Origin: Crocinitomicaceae bacterium
GTDB lineage: Bacteria > Bacteroidota > Bacteroidia > Flavobacteriales_D > Crocinitomicaceae
Reading direction: 5' to 3'
Length of the DNA stretch: 64,000 nucleotides
NCBI GenBank assembly: GCA_022447665.1
Contig: JAKVAQ010000006.1
Coordinates: forward strand, 1-64,000
Positions 16,420-24,522 of the stretch are shown here, piece after piece. The notes beneath the pieces were generated by a model. That model searched no databases. It worked only from the letters and a program-made list of their open reading frames with translations, and had not been told where the DNA came from. The translations under genes were made by a program, and so were the position numbers. The stretch's first letter is position 1, and every line of letters starts with the position of its first letter.

Positions 16420-17353
16420 CGGTACGTTATACAATAGCAAGATTTTACTCTTTGGAGAGTACGGTATCATTGAGAATACCATGGGACTCTCTATACCTTA
16501 CGAGGAATTTAAGGGACACTTCATTTTTGAACCTGTAGAAGAGACTGAAGAACAAAGTAGTTCAAACACCGAACTTAAGAAGTTCGTGAACTATTTAGAG
16601 AAATTGGTAAAAGCAGGTGAATTATCATGCGACTTAGATATTAAAGCGTTAAAAAAGGACATTGAAAGAGGAATGTTCTTTAGCTCAAGTGTTCCAAGTG
16701 GTTTTGGAGTTGGTTCATCAGGAACAGTAGTTGCGGCAATCTACGGAAAGTACTGCCAAAACAAGATAGACGTTTCGGATGATATTGCCCCAGACGATAT
16801 TTTGAAATTAAAGAACATTTTCAGCGAAATGGAATCATATTTCCACGGGCGTAGCTCAGGATTAGATCCATTGATCTGTTATCTAAATATTCCTTTACTT
16901 ATTAAGTCTCAAACAGAGCTTGATAAAGTAGGATTACCGAAGTATAATTCAGGACAAGGAGCAGTTTTCTTGTTAGACACTGGTCAAATAGGTAAAACAG
17001 AACCGCTTGTACAGTACTTTTTAAATCGTTGTAAAGAAGAAGGGTTCAGAAATATGATTAAGCGTCGTCTTAAGAAGTATAACGATGCTGCAATTGAAGC
17101 TTTCTTGAACAACGATATAAATCCTTTAATGCATAACGTGAAGCACTTATCGGAGTTATTATTTGCGCATTTTAAGCCAATGATTCCAGACGTTTTTCAC
17201 CAATTATGGCAAGAAGGAATTGATTCCAATGCATATTACCTTAAGCTTTGTGGAAGTGGAGGTGGAGGATTCATTCTAGGATTCACGCACGACTTTGAGG
17301 CAGCTAAGGAAAAGCTAGGTAATTATGAGTTAAGAAGACTTTATTCGTTTTAA
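16403..17353 (+). CDS. Mevalonate kinase family protein
   Basis: This GHMP kinase of 316 residues is the last gene of the mevalonate operon and most likely phosphorylates mevalonate. Visible motifs are SKILLFGEYGIIENTMGLSIP at the N-terminus, the ATP loop SSSVPSGFGVGSSGTVVAAI (about 92-111), GRSSGLDPLICY with the conserved catalytic Asp, and the C-terminal LCGSGGGGFILGF. It overlaps the decarboxylase gene by 17 bases. A second in-frame ATG at 16412 is possible. A convergent gene ends only 10 bases after its stop, with no obvious terminator between them. Confidence 0.88.
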   Translation: MKFMNSGTLYNSKILLFGEYGIIENTMGLSIPYEEFKGHFIFEPVEETEEQSSSNTELKKFVNYLEKLVKAGELSCDLDIKALKKDIERGMFFSSSVPSGFGVGSSGTVVAAIYGKYCQNKIDVSDDIAPDDILKLKNIFSEMESYFHGRSSGLDPLICYLNIPLLIKSQTELDKVGLPKYNSGQGAVFLLDTGQIGKTEPLVQYFLNRCKEEGFRNMIKRRLKKYNDAAIEAFLNNDINPLMHNVKHLSELLFAHFKPMIPDVFHQLWQEGIDSNAYYLKLCGSGGGGFILGFTHDFEAAKEKLGNYELRRLYSF

Positions 17354-17363
17354 GAATAATACG

Positions 17364-18572
17364 CTAGTTCTTAACAAACCGAATCATCTCAATCTCTTGG
17401 TTTAACTCAATTTGTAGAAAGTAAATTCCTTTACTTAAAGCACTGATGTTTATACTTTCTTGGTTAGTGTATTGAACAATCAATTCACCCTTCACGCTGA
17501 AAATTGAAAAGTTTTCATTCCCGGTTAAACCTGTAATATTCAAGTCATCATTCGCCGGGTTGGGGTAAATGCTGTACTGTTTAGAATCTAAGTCTTCAAA
17601 TCCAGCCGTCGCTGTACAATTTGCAGGAATAGAGTCATTGGTATAAACATCTACACAGTCATCACAAAAGATGCTTTTGAAAAAGCAGCTTGTTTTAGAT
17701 GCACGAAAAATGGCACCGGTTAAATTCCTATAGATTCCGTGATCCGTAGATAAATCAACTGTGATATTAGAGCATATATCGTTGTCTAAAAGCGTATAGT
17801 GAATTGATCTGGATCCCATCAATAAAGCTGAGGTATCAATTTCAACTGTTGGGTCTCCGTCAGCATGGAAGGCAATTTGAGGAACCATCTGCGCTACATC
17901 CATGGTCGCAAGGGGTACAGCTCCCCAATTATTAAAGACTCCATTTATTTCAAAGGTATTTGTGAGATCGTTTCCTGAAGTGTCAATTAATCCCAATGAA
18001 GATTCCGCAGTAGGAACAATCGTATTCCATTCATCTTGATCTGTGTAAACAACATTATTGGCCGTAATGGCTCCAGCACTGCTTCCGCCAATAAACATCC
18101 AATCCGTATCAATATCATAATCGCCGGCGTTAGCACTTATATAACGCAAGGCTGCATGAGCATCTTGGTGAGCACGGTAAATCGCCAGTAATTGTGTACT
18201 TGGAATAAGCGTATTCCATCCTAAACGGTAGCTCATTGTAGCGGTCACATAGCCTCTTTGGGCAAGCGCGATACATTCTCCCTTTCTATCATTTTTATTT
18301 CCTGTTTGGAAACCACCTCCGTGAATCATTAAAACAAAGGGTCTCTCCGATAGTGGGTCGGCACTTGCTTTTGGGTAGTAAAAGTCAATTAATAAATCGG
18401 TAGGAACATCAAATCTATCCAAGGCATTTCCATAAACTACGTTCGTTGTAGAGTCTATTTCTGAAAGTTCAAAATATTCAACCTCAGTAAAGCGCTCATC
18501 GGAAGTACAATATTGGGAGTACGCAGTGGTGATTGAAGAAATAACAAAGAGTAGAGGAAGTAAGAATTTCAT
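17364..18572 (-). CDS. Secreted alpha/beta-hydrolase with T9SS sorting domain (paralogue of 6020-7324)
   Basis: The ATG at 18572 opens a signal peptide (MKFLLPLLFVISSITTAYSQ). The upstream ATG at 18590 adds MHKFYS and is less likely. The hydrolase domain shows MIHGGGFQTGN (oxyanion hole), GGSSAGAITAN (nucleophile Ser) and a late DHGIYRN (possible catalytic His). The C-terminal 75 residues form a T9SS type A domain (YSIYPNPANDDLNITG to KGIYFLQIELNQEIEMIRFVK). It is homologous to the esterase at 6020-7324. The substrate is unknown. It is convergent with the mevalonate operon and divergent from the TPR/AraC regulator. Confidence 0.85.
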   Translation of the reverse strand: MKFLLPLLFVISSITTAYSQYCTSDERFTEVEYFELSEIDSTTNVVYGNALDRFDVPTDLLIDFYYPKASADPLSERPFVLMIHGGGFQTGNKNDRKGECIALAQRGYVTATMSYRLGWNTLIPSTQLLAIYRAHQDAHAALRYISANAGDYDIDTDWMFIGGSSAGAITANNVVYTDQDEWNTIVPTAESSLGLIDTSGNDLTNTFEINGVFNNWGAVPLATMDVAQMVPQIAFHADGDPTVEIDTSALLMGSRSIHYTLLDNDICSNITVDLSTDHGIYRNLTGAIFRASKTSCFFKSIFCDDCVDVYTNDSIPANCTATAGFEDLDSKQYSIYPNPANDDLNITGLTGNENFSIFSVKGELIVQYTNQESINISALSKGIYFLQIELNQEIEMIRFVKN

Positions 18573-18645
18573 TGAATAAAATTTATGCACTTAACGCAGT
18601 TAAGACAAGAATAAAGTCGAAAGGTTTAACCAAAAATATTTCCTT

Positions 18646-18653
18646 TATTTTTG
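18646..18653 (+). promoter_or_regulatory. -7 promoter box of the TPR/AraC regulator
   Basis: TATTTTTG matches TAnnTTTG and ends 17 bases before the TTG start codon at 18670. This gives a short leader and supports that unusual start. Confidence 0.5.
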
Positions 18654-18669
18654 AGTAAGCATATTTCAA

Positions 18670-20448
18670 TTGAACAGCGACCTTTCCATAGCAGTACTTC
18701 CCTTTAAGAACATGAGTTCGAATGAAGAGAATGAGTACTTCTGCGACGGAATAACCGAGGAGATTATAAACGCACTTGCGAAAATTGGATCCTTAAAGGT
18801 CACCTCAAGAACATCATCATTTCATTTTAAGAATAAAGAATTACCTATTTCTGAAATAGGAGAAACCCTTGGTGTTACTACAATTTTGGAAGGAAGTGCA
18901 CGACTAGCTGGAGGGGTGGTAAGAATCACTGCTCAGCTTATTCAGGCTGAAGATGATTTTCATTATTGGTCAGAAACATGGGACAGAAAGTTTGAGAATA
19001 TATTTGAAATACAAGATGAGGTAAGTCTATTAATAGCGGATAAAATCCGAGAAAATTTTGGACATTTTGAACTGGAAGATCACTTAATTCCTGCGGCAAC
19101 AAAGGATATAAATGCTTACGAATATTCTCTAAAAGGAAACTTTTACAAGAATAAATGGGGTGCCGACAATGCAAAAAAATCCCTTGAATATTATCAGAAA
19201 AGTTTGGAGCTAGATTCACAATTAGTTGATTCAATTATTGGCTTAGCAGATGTTTATAGTTTCTTAGGAATGGTAGGACAAATGCCGTTTCAAGAAGCAT
19301 GGATGAAGTGTAATGAGTTAATAGAAAAAACTCTAGAGCTTGATCCAAAGAATGCAAAAGCCTATTATCAAAAGGGACATAGTGCTTTCTTTACCGAGGT
19401 CAATTTTTCGAAAGCAATGGAGTTTGGTACCAAAGCAATTCAATTAAGCCCGAATTATGCTGAGGCACAGCAGTTCATGTCCTTCTTGCATGTCCTTTCT
19501 GGAAATGTAGAGGAGTCGAAAAAGCATTTGGACATAGCTATTGGATTGGATCCTTTAAATCGAGAGACCCTCTTTTTCAAGGCCTATTTTGATTACATGA
19601 CGCGGAATTATGGCCCTGCTATGGAGCAATTGGCCGCTTGTATTGAAGTAAATCCTGCAAATATTCCAGCCCATTCAGTCATGGTTCTTGCCTTGCTTAA
19701 GACAGGAGAATACGATAGAGTGATTCATTATTTTGATGACATTGATGAGGAGTTAGTGGAAGCTGAGAAAACCGGATCCATTGCATTGGCGCACGCCTTC
19801 AAAAAGGATGCAGAGAACATTGAGAAGTACAAGAAAATTCTTTTGGAACGATCTAAAACACCTGATGGCTTTACCTATGATTCATATGTGTTTATGATGC
19901 ACGCTGTTTGTGGAGAAATTGATCAAGCATTTGAATGGGTTGAAAATGGAATCAAAAACAAATCTTCCTTGTTAATGTTGCGCTATCCTGACCCCATGGT
20001 GGATATTTTAAGAGAAGATGATCGGTATCAAAAGCTGCATGAACAGATGTTTATCGCAACGGTTAAGGCGACTACTAAATCAGCGAAGAAGGCACTGCTA
20101 GATGAATCATCGGCTGAGGAATACAAGAAGAAATTGGTCGATTATATAGAAGATAATGAGGCGTTTTTAGATCCTGAATTAACCTTAAGGTCATTAGCAG
20201 ACCAAATCGAACTTCACCCCAACAAGCTTTCATGGCTCATTAATGAGATGCATGCGCAAAACTTTAACCAGTTCATTAATGCTTATCGCATTGAGCGGTT
20301 CAAGTTCTTGGCACTAAAACCGGATAGCTCCCAATTCAGTATTCTTGGATTGGCCTACGAAAGTGGATTCAATTCTAAAACCGTCTTTAACACTTACTTT
20401 AAAAAGAGTACAGGCCAATCTCCTAAGGCTTGGATTCAGGCGCAGTAG
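18670..20448 (+). CDS. Transcriptional regulator: TolB/FlgO-like domain, TPR repeats, AraC-type HTH
   Basis: The 592-residue cytosolic protein starts with a FlgO/TolB-N-like domain (about 5-135; SIAVLPFKNMSSNEENEYFCDGI, then ILEGSARLAGGVVRITAQLI). TPR repeats follow (about 150-440; for example LEYYQKSLELDSQLVDSIIGLADVY and MEFGTKAIQLSPNYAEAQ). It ends in an AraC-family DNA-binding domain (about 490-590; LRSLADQIELHPNKLSWLINE and ILGLAYESGFNSKTVFNTYFKK). No membrane segment is present. The start is TTG. It directly precedes an oxidoreductase operon whose promoter carries direct repeats suited to AraC proteins, so it is probably the local activator. Confidence 0.85.
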   Translation: MNSDLSIAVLPFKNMSSNEENEYFCDGITEEIINALAKIGSLKVTSRTSSFHFKNKELPISEIGETLGVTTILEGSARLAGGVVRITAQLIQAEDDFHYWSETWDRKFENIFEIQDEVSLLIADKIRENFGHFELEDHLIPAATKDINAYEYSLKGNFYKNKWGADNAKKSLEYYQKSLELDSQLVDSIIGLADVYSFLGMVGQMPFQEAWMKCNELIEKTLELDPKNAKAYYQKGHSAFFTEVNFSKAMEFGTKAIQLSPNYAEAQQFMSFLHVLSGNVEESKKHLDIAIGLDPLNRETLFFKAYFDYMTRNYGPAMEQLAACIEVNPANIPAHSVMVLALLKTGEYDRVIHYFDDIDEELVEAEKTGSIALAHAFKKDAENIEKYKKILLERSKTPDGFTYDSYVFMMHAVCGEIDQAFEWVENGIKNKSSLLMLRYPDPMVDILREDDRYQKLHEQMFIATVKATTKSAKKALLDESSAEEYKKKLVDYIEDNEAFLDPELTLRSLADQIELHPNKLSWLINEMHAQNFNQFINAYRIERFKFLALKPDSSQFSILGLAYESGFNSKTVFNTYFKKSTGQSPKAWIQAQ

Positions 20449-20479
20449 CCCTTCTTTGTCATTTGTTTTTTACTAAAAA

Positions 20480-20523
20480 GGTTCCGAATTATAATTCCGA
20501 ACCTCAAGCTTTTAATTCCGAAC
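20480..20523. promoter_or_regulatory. Operator array: inverted and direct AATTCCGAAC repeats
   Basis: AATTCCGAAC occurs at 20493-20502 and again at 20514-20523, exactly 21 bp apart (two helical turns). A third copy in inverted orientation (GGTTCCGAATT, 20480-20490) forms a near-perfect palindrome with the first. The array ends about 20 bp before the -7 box of the oxidoreductase operon, the usual place for an activator. The AraC-type regulator encoded just upstream is the natural ligand. Confidence 0.6.
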
Positions 20524-20544
20524 GTTTTAGCGTTTTACCTCCCG

Positions 20545-20552
20545 TAATTTTG
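20545..20552 (+). promoter_or_regulatory. -7 promoter box of the oxidoreductase operon
   Basis: TAATTTTG matches TAnnTTTG, 31 bases before the ATG at 20584. There is no good TTG -33 element, consistent with an activator-dependent promoter. Confidence 0.5.
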
Positions 20553-20583
20553 GTCTCAGAACAAATAACAAAAACGAATTAAG

Positions 20584-21558
20584 ATGAAATCAATTATTGT
20601 AAATGCTTACGGAGGACCAGAGGTAATGAAACTAGAAAATGTAGAAAAGCCTACTCCTAAATCGAACGAATTATTAATTAAGATTGAAGCTACTTCAGTT
20701 ACTGCGGCAACAACAATGATGCGCACAGGAACACCTTACTTCGGCCGTCTATTTTTAGGACTTACAAAACCAAAAGTAAAAACACCAGGAACAGATTTAG
20801 CTGGTACTGTTGAAGCTGTTGGCGCCGATGTTAAAGACTTCAAAGTAGGGGACAAAGTAATGGCTGCTACAGATTTAAAATGTGGGGCATATGCAGAATA
20901 TATTTGCATAGGCGAGGACGAATTAATCATTCACCAACCTGAAAACATTACTGCAAATGAAGCTACAGGAATTATAGACGGAGGGGTCACTGCTTTGGCT
21001 TTTTTCACTGATCAGGTAACAATAGAACCTGGCCAAAAGGTTTTAATCAATGGAGCATCAGGAAGTATTGGAACAGCGGCTATTCAATTAGCAAAAGAAT
21101 TTGGTGCTGAGGTAACGGCAGTGTGTAGTGGTAAAAATGCTGAATTGGTCAAAGAACTAGGCGCTAATCAAGTATTCGATTATACAAAGAATGAGCTAGA
21201 AAAGAGTGGTCAAACATTCGACATCATTTTCGATACTGTTGGAAAACTATCGTTTAGAAAATCAAAGAAATACTTAACGGCAAAAGGTGCGTTTTTAACT
21301 CCTGTGCTTGAAATGGGAGCATTAATGACAATGCTATTTATAAATCCATTTTCTAAAAAGAAATTGAAGTTTGCCGCAACAGGAATGCGCAAGCAAGATT
21401 TAAGAATGCGGGACCTATTAAAAATCAGAGATCTTTTAGCTACCAATAAATTAAAAACGGTGATTGATAAGGTTTACTCTTTGGAGGAAATGCAAGAAGC
21501 ACATAAGTATGTTGACTCCGGAAGAAAAAGAGGAAACGTAATCATCAAAGTTGCTTAA
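20584..21558 (+). CDS. NAD(P)-dependent zinc-less MDR oxidoreductase (quinone-oxidoreductase-like)
   Basis: This medium-chain dehydrogenase/reductase of 324 residues has a GroES-like N-terminal domain with GTDLAGTVEAVG (about 75-86) and GDKVMA. A Rossmann domain follows with GASGSIGTAAIQLAKEFGAEV (about 155-175) and a C-terminal VDSGRKRGNVIIKV signature. Zinc-binding cysteines are absent, as in the quinone oxidoreductase branch. It is the first gene of a four-gene operon with small membrane and secreted proteins and is preceded by a regulated-looking promoter. It is homologous to the enzyme at 31561-32484. The substrate is unknown, perhaps a reactive carbonyl or quinone. Confidence 0.88.
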   Translation: MKSIIVNAYGGPEVMKLENVEKPTPKSNELLIKIEATSVTAATTMMRTGTPYFGRLFLGLTKPKVKTPGTDLAGTVEAVGADVKDFKVGDKVMAATDLKCGAYAEYICIGEDELIIHQPENITANEATGIIDGGVTALAFFTDQVTIEPGQKVLINGASGSIGTAAIQLAKEFGAEVTAVCSGKNAELVKELGANQVFDYTKNELEKSGQTFDIIFDTVGKLSFRKSKKYLTAKGAFLTPVLEMGALMTMLFINPFSKKKLKFAATGMRKQDLRMRDLLKIRDLLATNKLKTVIDKVYSLEEMQEAHKYVDSGRKRGNVIIKVA

Positions 21559-21594
21559 GTAAAAGCAATTAAATACATCTAAAACGTTATAAAA

Positions 21595-21801
21595 ATGAAA
21601 GCAATTAACACAAATTTTTCAGGAGGAATGATCTTGTTTCTCCTTTCCATCAACTGGGCAGCAATTATTCTATTAACAGGATTTTTCTTGAAATATGAGG
21701 TAGAACCAACAACGAGTATTATTTCAACGCTGTCGGTCGGCTTCATCCTTCAGTTAGCCTTTATAAACGATCAATTAAAAAAGACAAAGAGGTTGAAATA
21801 A
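21595..21801 (+). CDS. Small two-helix membrane protein
   Basis: This 68-residue protein has two predicted helices (about 10-30, MILFLLSINWAAIILLTGFFL; about 42-58, IISTLSVGFILQLAFI) and a basic tail KKTKRLK, which suggests cytoplasmic N- and C-termini. The family is not recognised. It lies 36 bases after the oxidoreductase and 29 bases before the next gene, clearly in the same operon. A hairpin with arms at 21786-21793 and 21803-21810 overlaps its stop codon. Confidence 0.65.
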   Translation: MKAINTNFSGGMILFLLSINWAAIILLTGFFLKYEVEPTTSIISTLSVGFILQLAFINDQLKKTKRLK

Positions 21802-21810
21802 CACCTCTTT
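21786..21810 (+). other. Intra-operon hairpin at a stop codon
   Basis: AAAGAGGT and ACCTCTTT (8-bp arms, 9-base loop) enclose the TAA of the small membrane protein gene. The hairpin is followed only by a short pyrimidine-rich stretch, so it is more likely an mRNA stabiliser or attenuator than a full terminator. Confidence 0.35.
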
Positions 21811-21830
21811 CTAACCCTAAAAATTAAACA

Positions 21831-22145
21831 ATGAAAACAATATTAATGGCATTAGGATTAATGGTTTTAACGATTGGAAATGCGGCCAATAATCCATCAA
21901 TAATTAAGGAGATAGAAGAAAAGGTAAAACCTAACCTTGACGAATTTAACTTCAATCAAGAACATATGGATTTTGTAGTGGTAAGCTTTAAAGTTGAATC
22001 ACAACAAGTTCAGGTTGTTGAGATTATGGGATCAAGTGATGAGCTAATTCAAATCATTGGAAAAGAACTGGATATGCTTTGTCTAGACAAGATCTATCCT
22101 GAAGATGATGTCTACAACTTCAAATTCATATTTGATAAACAGTAA
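21831..22145 (+). CDS. Small secreted hypothetical protein
   Basis: The 104-residue protein has a short signal peptide (MKTILMALGLMVLTIGNAA) and an acidic mature part with IEEKVKPNLDEFNFNQEHMDFVVVSFKV and a C-terminal VYNFKFIFDK. The alternating beta-type sequence recalls the small periplasmic proteins common in Bacteroidota operons. I cannot name the family or assign a function. It is the third gene of the oxidoreductase operon. Confidence 0.65.
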   Translation: MKTILMALGLMVLTIGNAANNPSIIKEIEEKVKPNLDEFNFNQEHMDFVVVSFKVESQQVQVVEIMGSSDELIQIIGKELDMLCLDKIYPEDDVYNFKFIFDKQ

Positions 22146-22178
22146 AAAGAAGAAATGCTATTATCAAAATAGCGTAAA

Positions 22179-22853
22179 ATGAAAATTAGAATTATGAAAA
22201 TTAATGTAGCAAGAAGAGCGGGTTGGTTATATCTGCTTCTGATTCCGTTGGGTGTTTTCGGGATATTGTTCGTTCCAACCTATTTTATAGATCCGGGAAA
22301 TATTGAAAACACTATAAATAAAATCGCCAATGATGAGTTGTTATTTCGAATGAGCATTGTTAGTTCATTGCTTACACAAGTTGTTCAAATTTTTGTGGTA
22401 TTGGCTTTATACGAACTCTTTAAGGCAGTCAATAAGAAGATGGCGTTATTTATGGTTATTTCTATTATGGCAGCAGTTCCTATTGCCATGTTAAATGAGC
22501 TAAACTACTTTGCCCTCCTGGAGTCTTTAGGCAGTCCAAATCATGTGGATATGTATTTGAATTTACATGAATATGGGGTGTTTATAGCACAGATATTCTG
22601 GGGAATATGGCTTTTTCCAATGGGTTGGTTGGCATATAAATCAGGCTTCATTCCTAAGGTAATTGGGGTTTTATTGATTATTGCTTGTTTTGGTTATATA
22701 GTAGATTCATTTTTAGTATTCCTAAATGTAAATATTGGGGTAGTGTTCAGTGATTTTACTTTTTTGGGAGAGCCTGCAATTGTGTTGTGGCTTTTAATTA
22801 AAGGAACCGCGATAACTCAACATCTTAACAAGCTCACAACAAAAAATATTTGA
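22179..22853 (+). CDS. DUF4386 family membrane protein
   Basis: This 224-residue integral membrane protein has about six helices, beginning with the DUF4386-like N-terminus ARRAGWLYLLLIPLGVFG and containing ELFKAVNKKMALFMVISIMAAVPIAM, a loop LNLHEYGVFIAQIFWGIWLFPMGWL and KSGFIPKVIGVLLII. DUF4386 proteins have no established function. The start may be the ATG at 22179 or the one at 22194 (MKINVARRAG). It is the last gene of the operon, and a terminator follows at 22901. Confidence 0.8.
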   Translation: MKIRIMKINVARRAGWLYLLLIPLGVFGILFVPTYFIDPGNIENTINKIANDELLFRMSIVSSLLTQVVQIFVVLALYELFKAVNKKMALFMVISIMAAVPIAMLNELNYFALLESLGSPNHVDMYLNLHEYGVFIAQIFWGIWLFPMGWLAYKSGFIPKVIGVLLIIACFGYIVDSFLVFLNVNIGVVFSDFTFLGEPAIVLWLLIKGTAITQHLNKLTTKNI

Positions 22854-22900
22854 GTTAGGGTCTGACTCAAATTGTGAATAATAAATTCGCTTTTGTTAGG

Positions 22901-22928
22901 ACCGGTCGGTTTATGCTGGCCGGTTTTT
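22901..22928 (+). terminator. Rho-independent terminator
   Basis: ACCGGTC (22901-22907) pairs with GGCCGGT (22918-22924), with one T-G pair, followed by TTTTT. It closes the oxidoreductase operon. Confidence 0.75.
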
Positions 22929-22932
22929 ACAC

Positions 22933-22940
22933 TAACTTTG
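22933..22940 (+). promoter_or_regulatory. -7 promoter box of the serine hydrolase gene
   Basis: TAACTTTG matches TAnnTTTG and lies 14 bases before the ATG at 22955, directly after the preceding terminator. Confidence 0.5.
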
Positions 22941-22954
22941 CGAGCTTATAGGAA

Positions 22955-23962
22955 ATGAAGGTATATCTAAAAATAATAATCGGACTTTTTTTTTTGATTC
23001 AAGGTTGTCAGAAGGATATCCAGATTCCTGCAAATACAATTCAGGCAGAGTTGGACCGAAGCATTGAACACGGGTTTGATGGTATTATTGTCTACGTGAA
23101 TCAAGGAGGTAATTCTTCATTTTACAGTGCTGGCTGGAAGAACAGGCAAGATCAAATTCCTGCGGATCCTCATGCCTTATTCAAAATAGCCAGCATAAGT
23201 AAGTTGTATGAGGCCGCGGCCTTGGCTATGTTAGTTGCCGATGATCAGCTCTCATTGAGCAGTACATTGGTTGAGCTAATTCCAGAGGTAGATGGTAGAA
23301 TTGCGTATGCCGATCAGATTACCCTTCAAATGATAGTTCAGCACCGAAGCGGCATACCTGATTTTATTTATCATCCCGATTTTGGAGATAGTGATCCGGA
23401 TGAGTCATATATGACAACATTGGAGTTAATATATGATCAATCAGCTCAATTTGAACCTGATAAAGGTTATCATTATTCAAACACAAACTTCCTTTTGATA
23501 GGAGAGATAATGGATAGAACTTTAGGCTATTCTCACCATGATTACATCAAAAATGAAATCTTAAATCCGCACAACTTATTCAATACTTATAGTTTGTACA
23601 GAGATGCTGATTCCAACGACGTAATGAGCGGTTATTATAAGGGGTATGATCCAGACCTTAAATCGTCAGAATATACAAGACCAGGTGGAGCAATGGTTGC
23701 ATCTGCAGAAGATGTAGGCATGTTCCTGAGATATCTAATTGATGGCACTTTATTTACCGATGAAGAACAAGAAATTTATTCTTCGATTTACGAATATGAA
23801 CATACAGGCTGGTCACCAGGATACACGAGTATCGCAAGATATAATAGCGATATAGACGCCATTGTTGTTCAATTCGTTAGTACGGGTTATAATGCATTAT
23901 TTTGGTCCGAATTGGAAGGGCTTTATGAGCGAATTAATCGAATACTAGAAAAAGAAAATTAA
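22955..23962 (+). CDS. Lipoprotein serine hydrolase, beta-lactamase class C/PBP4* type
   Basis: The 335-residue envelope protein has a lipoprotein signal ending FLIQGC (Cys 18) and a penicillin-binding/transpeptidase-like fold. The three active-site elements are visible: SISK (Ser 80, Lys 83), YSN in YHYSNTNFLLIGEI, and HTG in EHTGWSPGY near residue 275. Such proteins include D-aminopeptidases, esterases and peptidoglycan-related enzymes. The sequence does not suggest a true antibiotic-degrading beta-lactamase. A gene for an outer-membrane protein follows after four bases, probably in the same operon. Confidence 0.85.
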   Translation: MKVYLKIIIGLFFLIQGCQKDIQIPANTIQAELDRSIEHGFDGIIVYVNQGGNSSFYSAGWKNRQDQIPADPHALFKIASISKLYEAAALAMLVADDQLSLSSTLVELIPEVDGRIAYADQITLQMIVQHRSGIPDFIYHPDFGDSDPDESYMTTLELIYDQSAQFEPDKGYHYSNTNFLLIGEIMDRTLGYSHHDYIKNEILNPHNLFNTYSLYRDADSNDVMSGYYKGYDPDLKSSEYTRPGGAMVASAEDVGMFLRYLIDGTLFTDEEQEIYSSIYEYEHTGWSPGYTSIARYNSDIDAIVVQFVSTGYNALFWSELEGLYERINRILEKEN

Positions 23963-23966
23963 AGAA

Positions 23967-24512
23967 ATGAGACATTTAATCTTAACCTTGATTTTTGGAT
24001 TGCTTCCTATTTTAGTTTCTGCTCAAACTGATGCAGAGAAGGGACAATTTGGCTTTGCTTTGAACTCTAGTATGAATGGTGAAATTTATCCTATTCGACT
24101 GGTGCCAAGCGTAACCTATTTTAACAAGAACAGCCAATTTGAACTGGGCTTTGGTATTCATCCTTTTATCCGAAAAGATCAAAATATTTATAGTGGAGAA
24201 TTTAATTATAAGTTCTTTCCAAACGGAACCGGGAACAAATTTAATATGTATGTTATTGGTCGCTTTTCATACATTCATAACCCTCGCGACACCTATTATC
24301 CAACAACATATAATTACCTTTTCTTAAATGGAGGTTACGGCTTTCAATTGGTGCCATTTAAAAATGCCTATATGGGTACAAATATTAGCATCGGAACTTT
24401 CACCTACAATAAAAGGTCTGAGATACCCTACGATGGTTTTACCGAAAAGAACCTATTTGACTCCTTTGGATTTAACCTGGCCTTTCAATTTAATTTCGGA
24501 TATAGGTTTTGA
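23967..24512 (+). CDS. Outer-membrane beta-barrel-like hypothetical protein
   Basis: The 181-residue protein has a signal peptide (MRHLILTLIFGLLPILVSAQ) and alternating aromatic and hydrophobic strands typical of a small eight-stranded barrel (FELGFGIHPFI, YVIGRFSYIHNP, YLFLNGGYGFQLVPF), ending FNLAFQFNFGYRF with the C-terminal aromatic residue usual in outer-membrane proteins. The function is unknown. It starts four bases after the serine hydrolase gene and is convergent with the glycosyl hydrolase gene. Confidence 0.7.
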   Translation: MRHLILTLIFGLLPILVSAQTDAEKGQFGFALNSSMNGEIYPIRLVPSVTYFNKNSQFELGFGIHPFIRKDQNIYSGEFNYKFFPNGTGNKFNMYVIGRFSYIHNPRDTYYPTTYNYLFLNGGYGFQLVPFKNAYMGTNISIGTFTYNKRSEIPYDGFTEKNLFDSFGFNLAFQFNFGYRF

Positions 24513-24522
24513 TTTCTAAATC

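Noticed and set aside
22955-23962. Antibiotic-resistance class C beta-lactamase
   Set aside because: The lipoprotein signal and family context fit a general serine hydrolase or D-aminopeptidase-like enzyme. Nothing specifically indicates beta-lactam hydrolysis.
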